A stretch of DNA of 64,000 nucleotides from Buddleja alternifolia (taxonomy: Eukaryota > Streptophyta > Magnoliopsida > Lamiales > Scrophulariaceae), in NCBI GenBank assembly GCA_019426215.1, contig CM033396.1, positions 25,311,101 through 25,375,100 on the forward strand. Reading direction: 5' to 3'. Of this stretch, positions 32,735 through 43,743 are shown piece by piece; the stretch's first letter is position 1; each line of letters begins with the position of its first letter. A program made the translations under genes and the position numbers. Below the pieces are notes generated by a model. It was not told the origin of the DNA. It made no database searches and saw only the letters and a program-made list of their open reading frames with translations.

Positions 32735-32832
32735 ACAGGAACTTGGGGAGCATTATTTTTGCCATCCTGAGCATTACCATTTTCCTGAACTCGTTGGTTT
32801 CTGTTTTGGTTCTCCATTGCTTCGGGTTGCAC
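32735..32832 (-). pseudogene. Ath-3 gag, N-terminal end
   Basis: Minus-strand reading MQPEAMENQNRNQRVQENGN and onward to PQVPVQ, where Ath-2 interrupts it. Joined across Ath-2 (one duplication removed), the frame continues PRSLRDYIMPN at 20468. A Gln/Asn-rich start is usual for Athila Gag. Either Met could be the start; the second (MENQNRN) is equally plausible. Confidence 0.78.
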
Positions 32833-33064
32833 TACGAGATTCTGTTCTCTTCTCCTACGCTAAAAAGTTCGATCAATGTTTCGATCGAACGTGGCTAATT
32901 TGTTGGGTCCTAGTACGGGTCATGCACTAAACCAAGAGTATCCTACACATAAGAAGGAGTGAGAGATGGGATTCGCAATGCAAAATAAATTGAAAAGTTG
33001 AATTTAAAAGAAAATGCTTAATCTCAGGAAAAACAAGTGAATTCTAATATTGAATAAAAGCTAA

Positions 33065-33081
33065 CCCCGCCAACAGCGCCA
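33065..33081 (-). other. Ath-3 primer binding site (tRNA-Asp, degenerate)
   Basis: Minus strand TGGCGCTGTTGGCGGGG, two mismatches to the site in Ath-1, 5 bp from the LTR start. The mismatches fit the older age of Ath-3. Confidence 0.75.
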
Positions 33082-33086
33082 AAAGC

Positions 33087-34483
33087 TGGACACGGGAATA
33101 TCCTATCAAGTATACTAGGGCCATGATAGTAATAAAGTGGATTAAGTCCAGATATTGTACCCTAGAGATAGCTAATGCAAGTACCAGAGCTGTTGTTTTA
33201 TTTATTCCTAAGTTAAGCAAATCGATATTTTGAGAGGTGATGAATTAAATTAACAGCAAATTAATTACTAAAGAAAAATTAAGAGATGTGATATATTATG
33301 GGGAAAAGCGACTAAGACTACTACTCGGGTTGATTTATCCACTCAATTTATGAATTCTAATTAATAGGATTACCAGATTATTCAAGCTATGGCGAAATTT
33401 TCGTATGTAAATTGTTACCCAATCCCTTAGATGTAACAACTCTATAATTCTTAATAGTTTCCTATATATAGTGAAAAAACTAATAAGAACAACGCATTAA
33501 TGGAATCTGTGAAATCTCCTTTGTTCCACAACCTTTCGAGTTAATTTCCAAAGCTAGCCACGACGATAGAAACTGAATCTATTCCTAGTCAGTGTTACTA
33601 TGCATCGTTTATATACCGTGAACCCTAATTTATTTCTTCTCAGTCCTAAGCATAGGCAAAAGATCATGTAAAAGTTAGTCAGACAATCACACGCACGAGG
33701 AACAGATATAAACAATAGCCATCATAAGTTATAATTCAACAAACTAGAATTTCATAAATCGAATATCAAAAACAAGTGTCCCTTAAGTTAGTCAAAAGGG
33801 AATTAGTTCATGATCGACGAGAAGAAAACTAAATCTATATGAAAAGACATGATGAATTTAGTTTAACAAAATAGATTGAATCTCCCTATCAAAGATGTAA
33901 CTTGTTCACTTCATTCTTGAATTCTTCATCTTCAAAAGTAAATTTGAAGTCTTCAAGTTGCCTCAACTTTCTTAGGCTCTAACTCAAGTTTATATCGCAT
34001 AACCTCCTCTGAAAATTGCTCTGGAGACTCTTAAATAGGTCAAATATGAGCTAAACCCACGATTCATGCCAAAAGAACCGAATTGACCTTACTTACGTCC
34101 TATGCCCGTGGTCATGGGATCGGCGCCCGCGATCGTGTAGAATCTGCATCAAAATGACAAAAATTTTGTTTCCTTCGTAACTTGCTCCACAGACATCAGA
34201 TTTGGGTGATTCAAGTTTCCACGTGAAGCTAAAATATAAATATATAACTTTGTAGAGGGAACCTTCCTCAAATTAGGCCTCTAACATAATGAATAACTCC
34301 AGGTTCTATGAACGTTGTGCAGAAATTGGACATCTTTCTCCTCTTTTATGCTCAAATCAACTCATATCCTAAGAAACACAATAAATAACAATGAAAGCAC
34401 AATGTGGGATAAAAAGTGATTAAAATACCAACCCAAACATAGTAAAAGGGACCTAAAATATGGTGTAAATTTTGGACTTAGCA
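33087..34483 (-). repeat. Ath-3 5' LTR
   Basis: About 1.4 kb from TGGACACGGG (next to the primer site) to GGACTTAGCA. The 3' LTR is not in the window, so the outer end is inferred from a terminal CA and loss of LTR-like character. It contains GC-rich palindromic text (CCGTGGTCATGGG and GGCGCCCGCGATCG, about 34106-34137) some 65 bp upstream of a minus-strand TATTTAAG at about 34030, echoing the other families. Confidence 0.65.
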
Positions 34484-35176
34484 GCCTCCGATGATGTTTT
34501 AAATGGTGGAAATTCGAGAAGCCCATAATTGGTAGGGAAGAAAAATTTACACAACCCCGTCAAATGTGTTGTTGGTTTCTATAGTTCGTTGTTGTTTTTC
34601 TATGAATTATTTTCAGATGAAAACCGCACCATCAACAGTATGAGCTCCTGTTAAAATTAATATCAATTAGAGAGTTGATATCTGAACTCCAAAATTTACT
34701 ATTAGAGCTCCATTGTTCACTATTTTCTTCAAAAGGGTTGCATTAAATAGTGGAGCACCAAAAATATATTTGGAGTGCAAATATCACTTCCCTATCAATA
34801 ATTGGAAACCTCCACTGTCAAGAAAAATAAATTGAAAATGTCCAATAATCCCAAATACTCATAAATAATAATTACTAGAGAATTATAGCCTAAACTAATG
34901 AGAGACGGGCGATTCAAACTCCAACACTAAACGCCACGATACCAAGATGAAGCTTTGGATATTGATCAAAAGATTAAAAAAAATCATTCACGTTCACCAT
35001 GATATTAAGATGATAAAACAAATGATGGTAAAATGATAACATAACCAAAATTGATCACCATGATATTAAGATGATAAAACAAATGATGGTAAAATGATAA
35101 CATAACCAAAATTGATCAAAAGTACGAATTACATATTCATAGAAGAACCTCAATTCCCAATCACACTAATATGAAA
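34484..35176. other. Unassigned AT-rich stretch
   Basis: No supported ORF and no recognised repeat other than the 61-bp duplication at 34995-35116. Outside Ath-3, so probably older host DNA. Confidence 0.4.
34995..35116. repeat. Perfect 61-bp tandem duplication
   Basis: Two identical 61-bp units (34995-35055 and 35056-35116), each starting CACCATGATATTAAGATG. No changes between them, so it is recent or an assembly artefact. Confidence 0.9.
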
Positions 35177-35890
35177 TTATTTCGTCTCAATTTCATCATC
35201 CTCATTCTTACTAAAGGTTATAACAATGCGGAATTGATTATGGAAATCCACAACCTCTTTTACCAGTGAACTGTTAGGAATCAACGCGCATGAACGAACT
35301 TTAAAATAAGAATCAAAGCAAGAAAACAAGACAACAGATTTACGTGGTTCGGCAAAATCCGCCTACGTCCACGAGAGTTTCCGTTCTTCCACTATGAGAG
35401 AAATTTACCAGTACAAAAAATACACACTTGAGTTTATAGACAAACTCAAGAAGACCACTCTTGTACAACCACTCTCAAAGTTATATAGAACACTCTCCCA
35501 ACCCCTTTTTATTTTCCCAAGAGAAAAACTTACAAGTGTTTCCCGTAGCCCACAATTTATCTCTCACAATAAATTGCTCCTAACTCACTACATACTTATG
35601 CCTCCTATTCTCTCTTGCTCTCTTTGGTTGGTGTGTTTACAAATGAAGAAATGACCCTCTATTTATAGGCAATTTCCAAGCCCACAAGATTGAATCCATG
35701 CCTTCCATTCTTTTGCATTAATCTTGGCCATCAATTCTTTTGCAAGTTGGTTCATATGTCATCCATGACATTTTCCAATGGATAGGTCATGCATAGGTCA
35801 TGTATGACATCCATTTCCTTTTTTTTTGATTTGTGTCTCCACACAACACCCATCATGAACCTGATATTGATAATTGACCTTCCATTCTTA
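35177..35890 (-). pseudogene. Possible host exon fragment split by a solo LTR
   Basis: Reading minus and skipping the solo LTR at 35272-35855 with one TGAAC duplication, a frame runs open across the junction: MEGQLSISGSLVKEVVDFH, then NQFRIVITFSKNEDDEIETK and a TAA at 35177-35179. It stays open for at least 45 codons across an insertion that would break a chance frame as often as not. I do not recognise the peptide. It could be the 3' exon of a disrupted gene, a gene fragment, or chance. Confidence 0.25.
35272..35855 (-). mobile_element. Copia-type solo LTR, 584 bp
   Basis: Starts TGTTAGGAATC, ends CCCATCA, flanked by a perfect 5-bp duplication TGAAC (35267-35271 and 35856-35860). Minus-strand TATA CTATAAATAGAGG at about 35650-35662. 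The ACGTGGTTCGGC motif, common in plant copia LTRs, is at about 35343. No internal domain, so it arose by LTR-LTR recombination. Confidence 0.9.
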
Positions 35891-36062
35891 AAAGCTTCGG
35901 CTATGTTTGGATATATTTCTAAACCCATTTTGGTCTAAATTTTTGTCCCAATTGTATTTGGTTAACACAATTGTGGACCAAAAAATATGTGAATTTTTTT
36001 GTCATAAAAAAGTAATCATTTTTCATTATCTCTCTGGAGCCCACGGTATTTTGTCCCCTACT

Positions 36063-36200
36063 TTTCTCTCTCTCACTTTTTTGTAGATGACTCTCTCTCT
36101 CTCCCCTCTCTCCCGCGTCTCTTTCTCCCCTCTCCTCTCTCTCATGAGTCTCTCTCTCCCCCTCTCTCTCCTCTCTCGGGCATCTCTCTATCATCTCCTT
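36063..36200. repeat. CT-rich low-complexity tract
   Basis: About 140 bp of (TCTC)n-type pyrimidine-rich sequence. No other content seen. Confidence 0.85.
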
Positions 36201-36204
36201 CTCT

Positions 36205-36310
36205 TAGGGATGGCAAATGGGTGGGTATGAGTCGGGTATTGCAGGACCCGAGACCCGCCCAATTAAGAACTTTTAATACCCAGAGCCGTCCGGACCCGAT
36301 CGTTACCCGG
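36205..36310. mobile_element. Possible hAT terminal fragment
   Basis: TTAGGGATGGCAAATGGG followed by repeated CGGGT and GACCCG motifs resembles the subterminal repeats of plant hAT elements (TAGGGRTGGCAA start). No partner end or 8-bp duplication found, so it is at best a fragment. Confidence 0.35.
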
Positions 36311-36663
36311 ACCTCACGGGAATACGGCGAGTCCGAGTCCTACCTGATCGATTTCTATTTTTGGATATTTTTTTTGTCTATCATGTTCTCACAAACGCAG
36401 TCAAAATAAATAAAATAGCATCAAATCAAGATGTGTAATTTTCATTTTAGACCATTAATAGAAATATACAAGATATCATACCATTGTCTCGAGTTCTCAA
36501 GTCTCATTGCACCAATTGGCAAGCTAACCTTCCTAAAACAAAAAAAATTATGCTTGATTTTTCTTAAAATTTAGCACAAAATACATGCAATAGCAATGGT
36601 TCCCTCAAACTTGAGCTAAAAACAAGATCACACAACACATAAAATCAATAAGCACTACTCATA

Positions 36664-36713
36664 ACCCCCCCCCCCCCCCCCAAAACTTAAACTCAACATT
36701 GCCCTCAATGTTG
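36664..36713 (-). other. Ath-6 internal hairpin plus expanded polypurine tract
   Basis: Minus strand CAACATTGAGGGCAATGTTG (36713-36694), then TTAAGTTTTG and a run of 17 G (36681-36665). The homopolymer is longer than in the other copies and may be expanded by slippage. Confidence 0.68.
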
Positions 36714-37004
36714 ACTCAATCATGAACACTCAAAAAGGGGGTAAATGAGAGTACTTACAACAAGGATGCTAAAAAGCAACCCTTAATCACGTGAAATCCA
36801 CTCTGAGCTCAAATCCGCAATGAAAAATTCTCCATAGCAAACAAAACTCGTCTACTACATGTTATGCACTCACAACACAAACCATCAAGACTTAAAGAAA
36901 AACATGCCAAAAGTGCATGCTTGAACACAACATAAAGAAACAAACTAAACTGAACAAAAAAAAAAAAAAGCAAAACAAAAAGAAAACTTACAAACTTGGG
37001 TTGC

Positions 37005-37030
37005 CTCCCAAGAAGCGCTTGTTTATAGTC
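37005..37030 (-). other. Conserved post-ORF hairpin, Ath-6 copy
   Basis: Minus strand AAGCGCTT then CTTGGGAGGCAACCCAAG (37022-37005), about 38 nt after the ORF stop. Confidence 0.8.
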
Positions 37031-37060
37031 ATTAGCTTGACATTGTGCTCCTTGATTGGC

Positions 37061-37693
37061 TTAAGGTGGTTTATGTATGAATGCCTTGTTCGTTCTCCAA
37101 TCAAGAATGAAACTTGGCTCGGTGTTTGTGAGAAGTACCTTGAGTAGGGACCAAGCAATCATCCACTCAAAAATTTGTTTAAAGTCCATCAACACCCTTA
37201 TCATCCTTTCTTCCTCATTCGTGGGGTAATGATATGGACTATTCTCTAAGTGATGGACACTAGCTCTTTTTCCTTCACCCATTGAAGTCACAAACTTGGA
37301 GTTCATGATGTAGGACTCAAGGAGATTATTGGTTCTTCTTTCCTGAAGAAGCTCAACACTAAAAGGATCAAAAGCATCAATGCAGAAAGATAATGTAGAA
37401 TAAACTGGATATTTAAAAACCTCATAGTTATCACAAACAACCATGTCATCTCCTACACTAGAGGACAACTTACCATCATGCACATTAATTACCTCTATAC
37501 CCATGGAGAAAGGAACAGGTAAGGAAACTTCAACCGGGTGAGAAGGTGTAGGAGTGGAAGGCTTGGTGCTAGAAGTTTCCAACTCAAACGCTCAGGCATG
37601 GCTATCAGAAAGCTTAAGTGTGCTATATAGTAACCTTTCCAATTTTGCTACTATATCAGACGCTTGAATGTTAAACTCATCACGCTCGGGCAT
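37061..37693 (-). pseudogene. Ath-6 gag-pol deletion ORF with one stop
   Basis: Minus frame from ATG 37693 (MPERDEFNIQASDIVAKLER). After about 33 codons a TGA interrupts it, and the same frame then stays open to 37061. The order of remnants mimics an internally deleted polyprotein: the linker PTPSHPVEVSLP (compare PTPSPPIEVRLP in Ath-1), the end of protease (VINVHDGKLSSSVGDDMV), the post-protease spacer (FCIDAFDPFSVELLQ) and the pre-RT segment (EEERMIRVLMDFKQIFEW). The protease active site is gone. It ends NKAFIHKPP, then stop and hairpin. The tail is not recognised. Confidence 0.75.
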
Positions 37694-37763
37694 TGGAAAA
37701 AAAATGTAAAAATCAAAGCAAAACCAAATATGTACAATAAAATCAAAAAATAAAATAAACAAG

Positions 37764-37781
37764 TCCCCGACAATGGCGCCA
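37764..37781 (-). other. Ath-6 primer binding site (tRNA-Asp)
   Basis: Minus strand TGGCGCCATTGTCGGGGA, two mismatches to the Ath-1 site, six bases from the LTR. Confidence 0.85.
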
Positions 37782-37787
37782 AAAATT

Positions 37788-39212
37788 TGACACGCTAGAA
37801 GCTAACGTGCTTGAATAGCAAGTGCACTAGTCGTGACAGTAATAAAAGTAGACTAAACGTCCGGGTTGTTGAACCACAAGGACTTGAATTCTAGTTTATG
37901 ATTTTCAATAAAAGAAAAGAAAATTAAAGTAAAGGTAAATTGAAGGTGAAACACGTAAAATAAGAACGAAAACACACAAAGGATTGAAGACCAAATATAG
38001 AGGGAGACTAAGGCACATGCTAGGTCCAAATTGCTCAATTATACTTATAAAGGCTCTCGTTGAAGGATTACGCTTATGTTGCTATAGTGAAAGCTCCTAG
38101 GGTAGAGAATAACCGATGTCTTGTGCTAAACTCCTATGCTTGAATGACGGTTTCCTAAGTATATCTACCCAGAAATCTAATCACTAAACACGCATTAACG
38201 CACTAGAGCTCACTCAATTTGGATCGAATGGCTTCACCTGGGAATCTTTACCTATGTCTAGGGCAATTCCTCATTGGGTTATGGTGTGAATTTCTTGCGC
38301 CCTAAGTCAATTTTCTCTCGAAATATTCACCTAAGCATAATATCTAACATATGGTGATGAAGCATATGCAGGACAAGCAAAAACACAAATTTACACCACA
38401 TAACAACATAAGAATCACTTCAACAATCTTCTATTATAAGCATAAATCACAATTTGGCGTTACATGGCCCTAGCCTTACAAGTTTAGCTCATGATTGATA
38501 GCATAAAAGACATAGATGGATTCATATACATATTCATGGACATAAATGAAATGAAAAGCTATCAAAAACTCCCTATTTGGTGAATGATGGTGGATCTTCA
38601 AGTTGAATCTTCAATCCCCAAGCTAATCTTCCTTCTTGATCCCTTCCAAATGATGAAAAGTGAGGTCCCAATCCCAAGAAATCTCCAAAATTCACTTAGA
38701 ATTCGACCCCCCCCCCCCCCCTTTTTCCTTTCATTTTTGGCCTTTATACCTTCAAAACCGCTGTACTGGCACCCAAGCGTAGCCTAAGTGGCGCCTAGGC
38801 GCAGTCCAGGTGGTCTAAATGGCTTGGGGAATCAAGTTGACCGGCGTCTAGGTGCGGGTGAGGTGGCGCCTAGGCGCCGGCTGCAGGAGTCTGAACCGTT
38901 TTTTAATTTTTCAGCGCAGCAATTGTATTTTCTTCATAACTTTCTCCACGGACCTTGGATTTGGATGATTCAAGTTGTCACATGAAGCCAAGACGGAGTT
39001 CTACAACTTTATAGAAGAAAACTTCCTCAAATTCAGCTTCAAAATACACTGAAATACTGTGTTTTTGTGCTCACTTTACGTCGATTGCAGTGGTTTTTCA
39101 CCTTTACTCAATAAGCACATAGATTATACGCATATGTGGCATAAATCAAGTGATAAATGAATCTAAAACATAAACGTAAGGGCTTTAAAACACGTAAAAA
39201 TGACTCTTATCA
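37788..39212 (-). repeat. Ath-6 5' LTR
   Basis: 1425 bp from TGACACGCTAGAAGC to GACTCTTATCA. The inner end is recognisably related to the Ath-2 LTR. It holds GC palindromes (38791-38802 and the perfect GGCGCCTAGGCGCC at 38865-38878). A minus-strand TATAAA (38743-38748) lies 20-50 bp downstream of the first of them on that strand. Contains a run of 13 C at 38707-38721. Confidence 0.85.
38768..38880 (-). repeat. GC palindromes in Ath-6 LTR
   Basis: Four or five units of the GCGCCTAGGCGC type, including the perfect 14-bp palindrome GGCGCCTAGGCGCC, next to the minus-strand TATA at 38743-38748. Confidence 0.78.
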
Positions 39213-39345
39213 TATATTTTTGTACATATATACCGTGCATTTTTTGTATATACATACTATATATATTCATATATATATAAATATATAACAACTCTTATTA
39301 CATATATATACATATATATATACACACCCACATTTATATAACTAT
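39213..39345. repeat. TA-rich microsatellite
   Basis: Interrupted (TA)n and TATACA repeats. No other content. Confidence 0.8.
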
Positions 39346-40037
39346 TATTACAACCTTAATATTATATTATAATTTTTAATTATTAACAAATAAAAGTTTC
39401 ATTATTTGGCTGCTATAGTAACCTTTGTTCCCTCTGAAGACCAAACCAAATACTATCTCACTAAAATAGATACCCAAAAACCAACTCCCAAAATAAAACC
39501 AAACACAATTTCATCAAATATACACATGTCCCAAACAATTTCTCACCAATAATTCTCAACAAAATACATCCCAAAATATAACCAACCATAGCCTTCCCAT
39601 CTCCTTTCTCCACATGCATATCCTTTCATATACAGAGTGAAACCAAAATAAAATTCAAAGAAATCAAAATAAACGTAGTAATCCGCAAAATAAAGGATCA
39701 TGAGAATTCTTGCTTGCCTTATGCATCCATACTCCTCAACCTCATTGGCAGTCGACACAATTATATCCAACATTTTCTTACTTTTACTAAGAAACATCCC
39801 ATCTCCTTCAAATTTACAACAAACCATATTTTCCTTTATCAAATTTTATGGCTATGAATAAAATTAAATACGATTTGTTTAGGATTTCATTGTTGGTTTG
39901 GTACATCACCTCAACTGCCGAGTCTTGAGAGATACTAATTAAGTCTGGCTCATAAGCTCAAGTAATGGAATACCTGCAAGGTAATTGAGACTTTGTAAGG
40001 ACTTAAATCGATGAGTCACGGTCAGAAAGATAAAAAA
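39346..40037. other. Unassigned stretch
   Basis: AT-rich. A minus-strand open frame at 39543-39842 (99 codons) has no recognised family; its neighbourhood resembles MITE debris (ACCAAACACAATTTCA text). Confidence 0.35.
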
Positions 40038-40758
40038 ATGTTAGGGATGGAGCATCAGAGCATAAAGAATAAACAAGAAACAAAAACACCTAAGCCTAAA
40101 CATGAAGATAACGACACAAGGATTTTAACGTGGTTCGGCACAACTTGACTACATCCACGAGCCAACCTAGACTACATCTTTATTGCTCAATGAGTAAATC
40201 CGAGTACATGATTGTTTACAAGAGTGAATTCTCATATTTATAATGGTGGAGAAGTCTAAACCCTAACAAATTAGGAAAAATAATCTTAAACAACTACGGA
40301 ATAATTCTTAATACAATAGGAAATAATTCCATACAAGGTAGGACTCAAAACATGTCAACGATCAGCCAAAATACTAAAACACGTCGAAAAAATGTGCTGT
40401 CAGCGCGCTACCTGCTCCCAGGGGCCATCTTGTTATTGGCGGCGCCTAGGCGCCACCATAGCGGCGCCCAGTGTCCGCGCTCCCCTAACTTCGTTTTTCG
40501 ACTTTTTTTTTTTATCCTTTTGCCATCCCAATCAACCCCGGCCCTTCTTGGCTCTATTTTGGCCCCTCTTCTTCACCATATTTTGATCCGACACCACCAA
40601 ACCCATCAAAAAGATCATAAACTGGGACAATTTTGACGAATAAATTTTATACCGCAGCCAAAAATACAATCATCTTTACCTAACAAATTATTCAATGAAC
40701 TAGATCTGGAACATTCATCGAACGTGATAAAGAATTTTGCTTTTCATGGTTGATGCAG
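40038..40758 (-). mobile_element. Copia-type LTR-like fragment with GC palindrome
   Basis: Starts TGTTAGGGATGGAGC and carries ACGTGGTTCGGC at about 40130 and a minus-strand TATAAATA at about 40233-40243, as in the solo LTR at 35272. A perfect GGCGCCTAGGCGCC lies at about 40441-40454, upstream of that TATA on the minus strand. The right end (about 40758) is a guess, and no target duplication was found. Confidence 0.45.
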
Positions 40759-41080
40759 GATCAAAATGTAAATGTGTAAACGTGTCACGTGGGGAGGGAA
40801 CCCGACCCAATACACGACAAACAAGGCACTAGGTTTGTTTATGTTTAGGCTGCACGAGCTGTAGGCAAGTTGCTTACGTACCCACTTTGGTAGGATCAAA
40901 TATTTTCGTACTTCAACGGTGGGGTTATTCTCTTTAATTGCCAGCTGCTTTCTTTCTAGCACACTTTTTGGTGGGGGGGGGAGCAAATAATGATTTTTCA
41001 TCAGCTCTTTGTGGTATTTATAGAGCTGAAGGTGGACTATATAGACTGAAAACCCTACAAGCGGCCCATCTGACTATATA

Positions 41081-41293
41081 TATATATATTTTTTTTTAAT
41101 TCAATAAGAAGGGGGATACCCTACATATCTAGCCTGACAAATCCGAATTGATAGTTATAATTTTGCGCCATAAAGTCTCTATCTAACTCCATAAAGGAGG
41201 AGGAGAGCCACATCTTGTGACAGCCTGGATTGGAATCCAAAACCTCTCGCATCAAGTGGGAGGTGAATATCACTAGATCAACAGGTCTTGGGT
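41081..41293 (-). mobile_element. tRNA-derived SINE
   Basis: Minus strand begins GACCCAAGACCTGTTGATC, has A-box-like TTGATCTAGTGATATTC and B-box-like GGTTTTGGATTCCAATCC, and ends in a short poly(A)/AT tail (plus TTTTTTTTTAA). The flanking CCATCTGACTATAT (41066-41079) and CCATCTGGCTATAT (41294-41307) form a 14-bp target duplication with one mismatch. Resembles the Au-type SINE family of angiosperms. Confidence 0.75.
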
Positions 41294-41307
41294 CCATCTG
41301 GCTATAT

Positions 41308-42453
41308 TTAAATTAGTATGTAATAATTACTTTTTACCAGATTTCATGGCGCATACCATCCTAGTCTTATTTCGTAGCGGGCTATTAACTTATAGGCCCA
41401 ATCAATTAGGTTGGACGACATTGGCTCTACTTAATTTATCTGGGCTATTGTAGCCCACATAGGAGTTATTTCCAAATATACCCTTGGAATTTATATGGTA
41501 CAATATAATAGTCGTGGATTTCCTATTACAAAAATACAATAATTTTTAATGAAAAACATAATTTCTACTTGGCGCACTGTTAATGGCTGGATTGGCCGGA
41601 TTGGGGTTAAAATTTCTCAAAGTATAAATAAGGAAACTATAATATAGAGAGATTATAGAATGAACCTAGCCACTAACCTATGAACTGAAGCTCGGACTGC
41701 CCTTCTACTAAGAATTCCCGCGAACTCCTAATTTGAATGAATTAAAAACATATTCTAAATTTAACATCACGCTAATTAAATGCAAGTCATAAATAAAAGA
41801 ACAACAAGAATGCATAATCAACCGCCCACACAAGCTTATGTGGAATTTTTTTTTCTATTTTTTTTGCCTATTATCCGGTCCATGAAATTCAGCAATTGGA
41901 TCAAACCAAACTTTCATATCAATACCTCCCTCATTAAAGTTGGCCTTGTCCTCGAGCTCTAAATTTTTTGTTTCTTGGCTTTCTCCTGTCAAAAGCGGGA
42001 AAATTGCACTTTTAGTTCTATAGAATATAAGGGGTTGTAAAAGTGGTCCTGGGCGTCATGAGCTCGAATAAAATAGTCACATAAGATAAAAAAAATGTGC
42101 AGTGTTGGTTCTGACCGTTCAATTCCTGATGGATAGTCATGTGACCGTTAACTTGGACTTGTTTGCAAGTTTCTTCAAATTTTTGGGCCTTGTGAAATTA
42201 TCATCTTTCTATTCGAATTTTCTTTTCTTTTTCTTTTTCGTTCCCTTTCTTCTTCCCAATCAAGCGCTAACCACCTCTTACCTCAATTTTAAACTTAAAA
42301 CAATCAATTTCAAAGGGAATTTGAAGATAAACAAAGAGGTTGTTGCGGGTTTGAGAGATTGAGGATGCTTGTCTTCTACATTTTTGGGCGTTTCTACTCC
42401 AGTGGGGTGTTATAGATTGTTTGTCACTGGAGATGCTGGATGATAGGTGTACT
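41308..42453. other. Unassigned stretch
   Basis: No supported gene. Contains low-complexity T-rich tracts (41846-41866, 42224-42246). Ends at the Ath-5 target site. Confidence 0.35.
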
Positions 42454-42458
42454 CCCTT

Positions 42459-43673
42459 GATAAGTTCACATTTTACGATTATTTACCCCCCTTTATATAG
42501 GTATTTTTGTTGCAGTTTAGTAATGATAATCCCGCATGTTGCTTTGATTTGTTGTCATTTCATGTGTGCAGGGATTCAAGTTGAATAGATCGATAATCGA
42601 GTGAGAAGGCCGAAGAAAAGGCGCGAAGTAAATGAAAATCTGGATTCTGTCTTTCTGGACCGCGGTCTGCCACATTTCAGACCGCGGTCCATTTTCCCGT
42701 GCCCTAGTTTTAGTCTGCCATTTTTGCCTTTTTGACACACTGTTCACCTACCAAAAGGAGGATTCTTGCTCTCCAAGTCCCAAGGACACCCAAAGTCCCA
42801 AGGAAGCTTGAAGAGTCATTTTTCATCATAAAATCTTGGAATCACACTTTGTACTAGGGAGTAATTCAACTCTTTCTCTCAGATTAGTATATCAACTATG
42901 TCTTTTGGAAATATTGGATTATCTTTTGTTGCAAGTATGAGCTAAGTATCTTGTGGTTGGGTTATGTGAATACTTTGTGATATTTTGTGTTTAATGAATT
43001 CTTAGTTTCCGGATTTATTACATTCTTGTTGCATGTTTGATTGTTATGCTTAATGCTTGCACATGCTTGATCACCATGTGTTTGATTTAATGCTTTGTCT
43101 TGAGACCGAGAGGAGATAGATAAAGGTAGATCATAAAATCAAATATCATAACTTAACAATTGACTAGAGATAGAATCAATTGCGTTATGCGGCTTTTTGT
43201 GATAAGATGACCCGAGTGAATGTGGGATCTTCGTAAGCAAGGAATTCCTTTGAACCTTAATGCATGTTAGTTAATTCAATCTTCGCTATAGAGATATGGG
43301 AAGTTGTTAACTAGTATAAGATCGTTATTTCAAGAGATTGAGTAATGAATACATTAGGGGGTTTCGCCATAACAATAGTGTTCTAAAAATCCGGGTAATT
43401 TAGAGTTTATGAACATAAGATAGAACATAGTAGGATCATAGCCCAATCATCTTTTTTCATTTGATATAATGCCTTGTTTATCATTTAATTGTCTTAGTTA
43501 TTTTCATAGTATAATCACCTATCATCTTATAATTTGATTTAGCTTAGAGTTAGATAATATAGCAATTACGAGCATCAAATCCAATTGTCCCTGTGGAGAC
43601 GATACACCCCGGGCTAATAGTCCACTTTATTACATTTCACGACCTAGTACACTTGCTAGGATTTCGCGTGTCA
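42459..43673 (+). repeat. Ath-5 5' LTR
   Basis: 1215 bp, TGATAAGTTCAC to GCGTGTCA. Two GACCGCGGTC palindromes (42657-42668, 42679-42690). No clear TATA box follows them. Confidence 0.94.
42657..42690 (+). repeat. GACCGCGGTC palindromes in Ath-5 5' LTR
   Basis: GGACCGCGGTCT and AGACCGCGGTCC, each with a perfect 10-bp core palindrome. The 3' LTR has three units (46830-46841, 46853-46864, 46875-46886). Confidence 0.88.
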
Positions 43674-43679
43674 TGTTTT

Positions 43680-43697
43680 TGGTGCCGTTGCCGGGGA
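43680..43697 (+). other. Ath-5 primer binding site (tRNA-Asp)
   Basis: TGGTGCCGTTGCCGGGGA, one mismatch to the other copies, six bases after the LTR. Confidence 0.9.
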
Positions 43698-43743
43698 CAA
43701 TTGCGTTTATTTGGAATTGTAATTCACTTATCTTCTCTAAGAC

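Larger units (their letters stand above)
16743..34483 (-). mobile_element. Ath-3: old, truncated Athila element hosting several insertions
   Basis: Minus-strand Athila copy recognised from gag pieces at 32735-32832, 19683-20468, 19231-19297 and 16743-17472, a degenerate tRNA-Asp primer site at 33065-33081, and a 5' LTR at 33087-34483. Removing Ath-2 with one GTTGA duplication joins ...QVPVQ to PRSLRDYIMPN in frame, which proves the pieces were one gene. Pol and 3' LTR are missing beyond 16743. Insertions inside it: Ath-2 (with Ath-4 inside), a copia LTR and a MITE. Confidence 0.88.
36540..39212 (-). mobile_element. Ath-6: truncated, internally deleted Athila-type element
   Basis: Minus-strand copy with 5' LTR 37788-39212, tRNA-Asp primer site, a broken gag-pol-derived ORF, the post-ORF hairpin and the internal hairpin with polypurine tract. 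Homology to the Ath-2 3' region (TTAGCACAAAACACATGCAA at about 23540) ends near 36540, so the 3' part and 3' LTR are missing. The outer LTR end abuts AT-rich microsatellite DNA; no duplication can be tested. Confidence 0.82.

Noticed and set aside
36205..36310. Complete hAT transposon
   Set aside because: Only one end-like segment is seen, with no partner end and no 8-bp duplication.
39543..39842. 99-codon minus-strand open frame as a gene
   Set aside because: No recognised motif, aromatic-rich composition typical of AT-rich chance frames, and neighbours look like MITE debris.
40352..40636. 94-codon frame over the GC palindrome as a host gene
   Set aside because: Lies in an LTR-like fragment and its residues come from palindrome and T-rich sequence.
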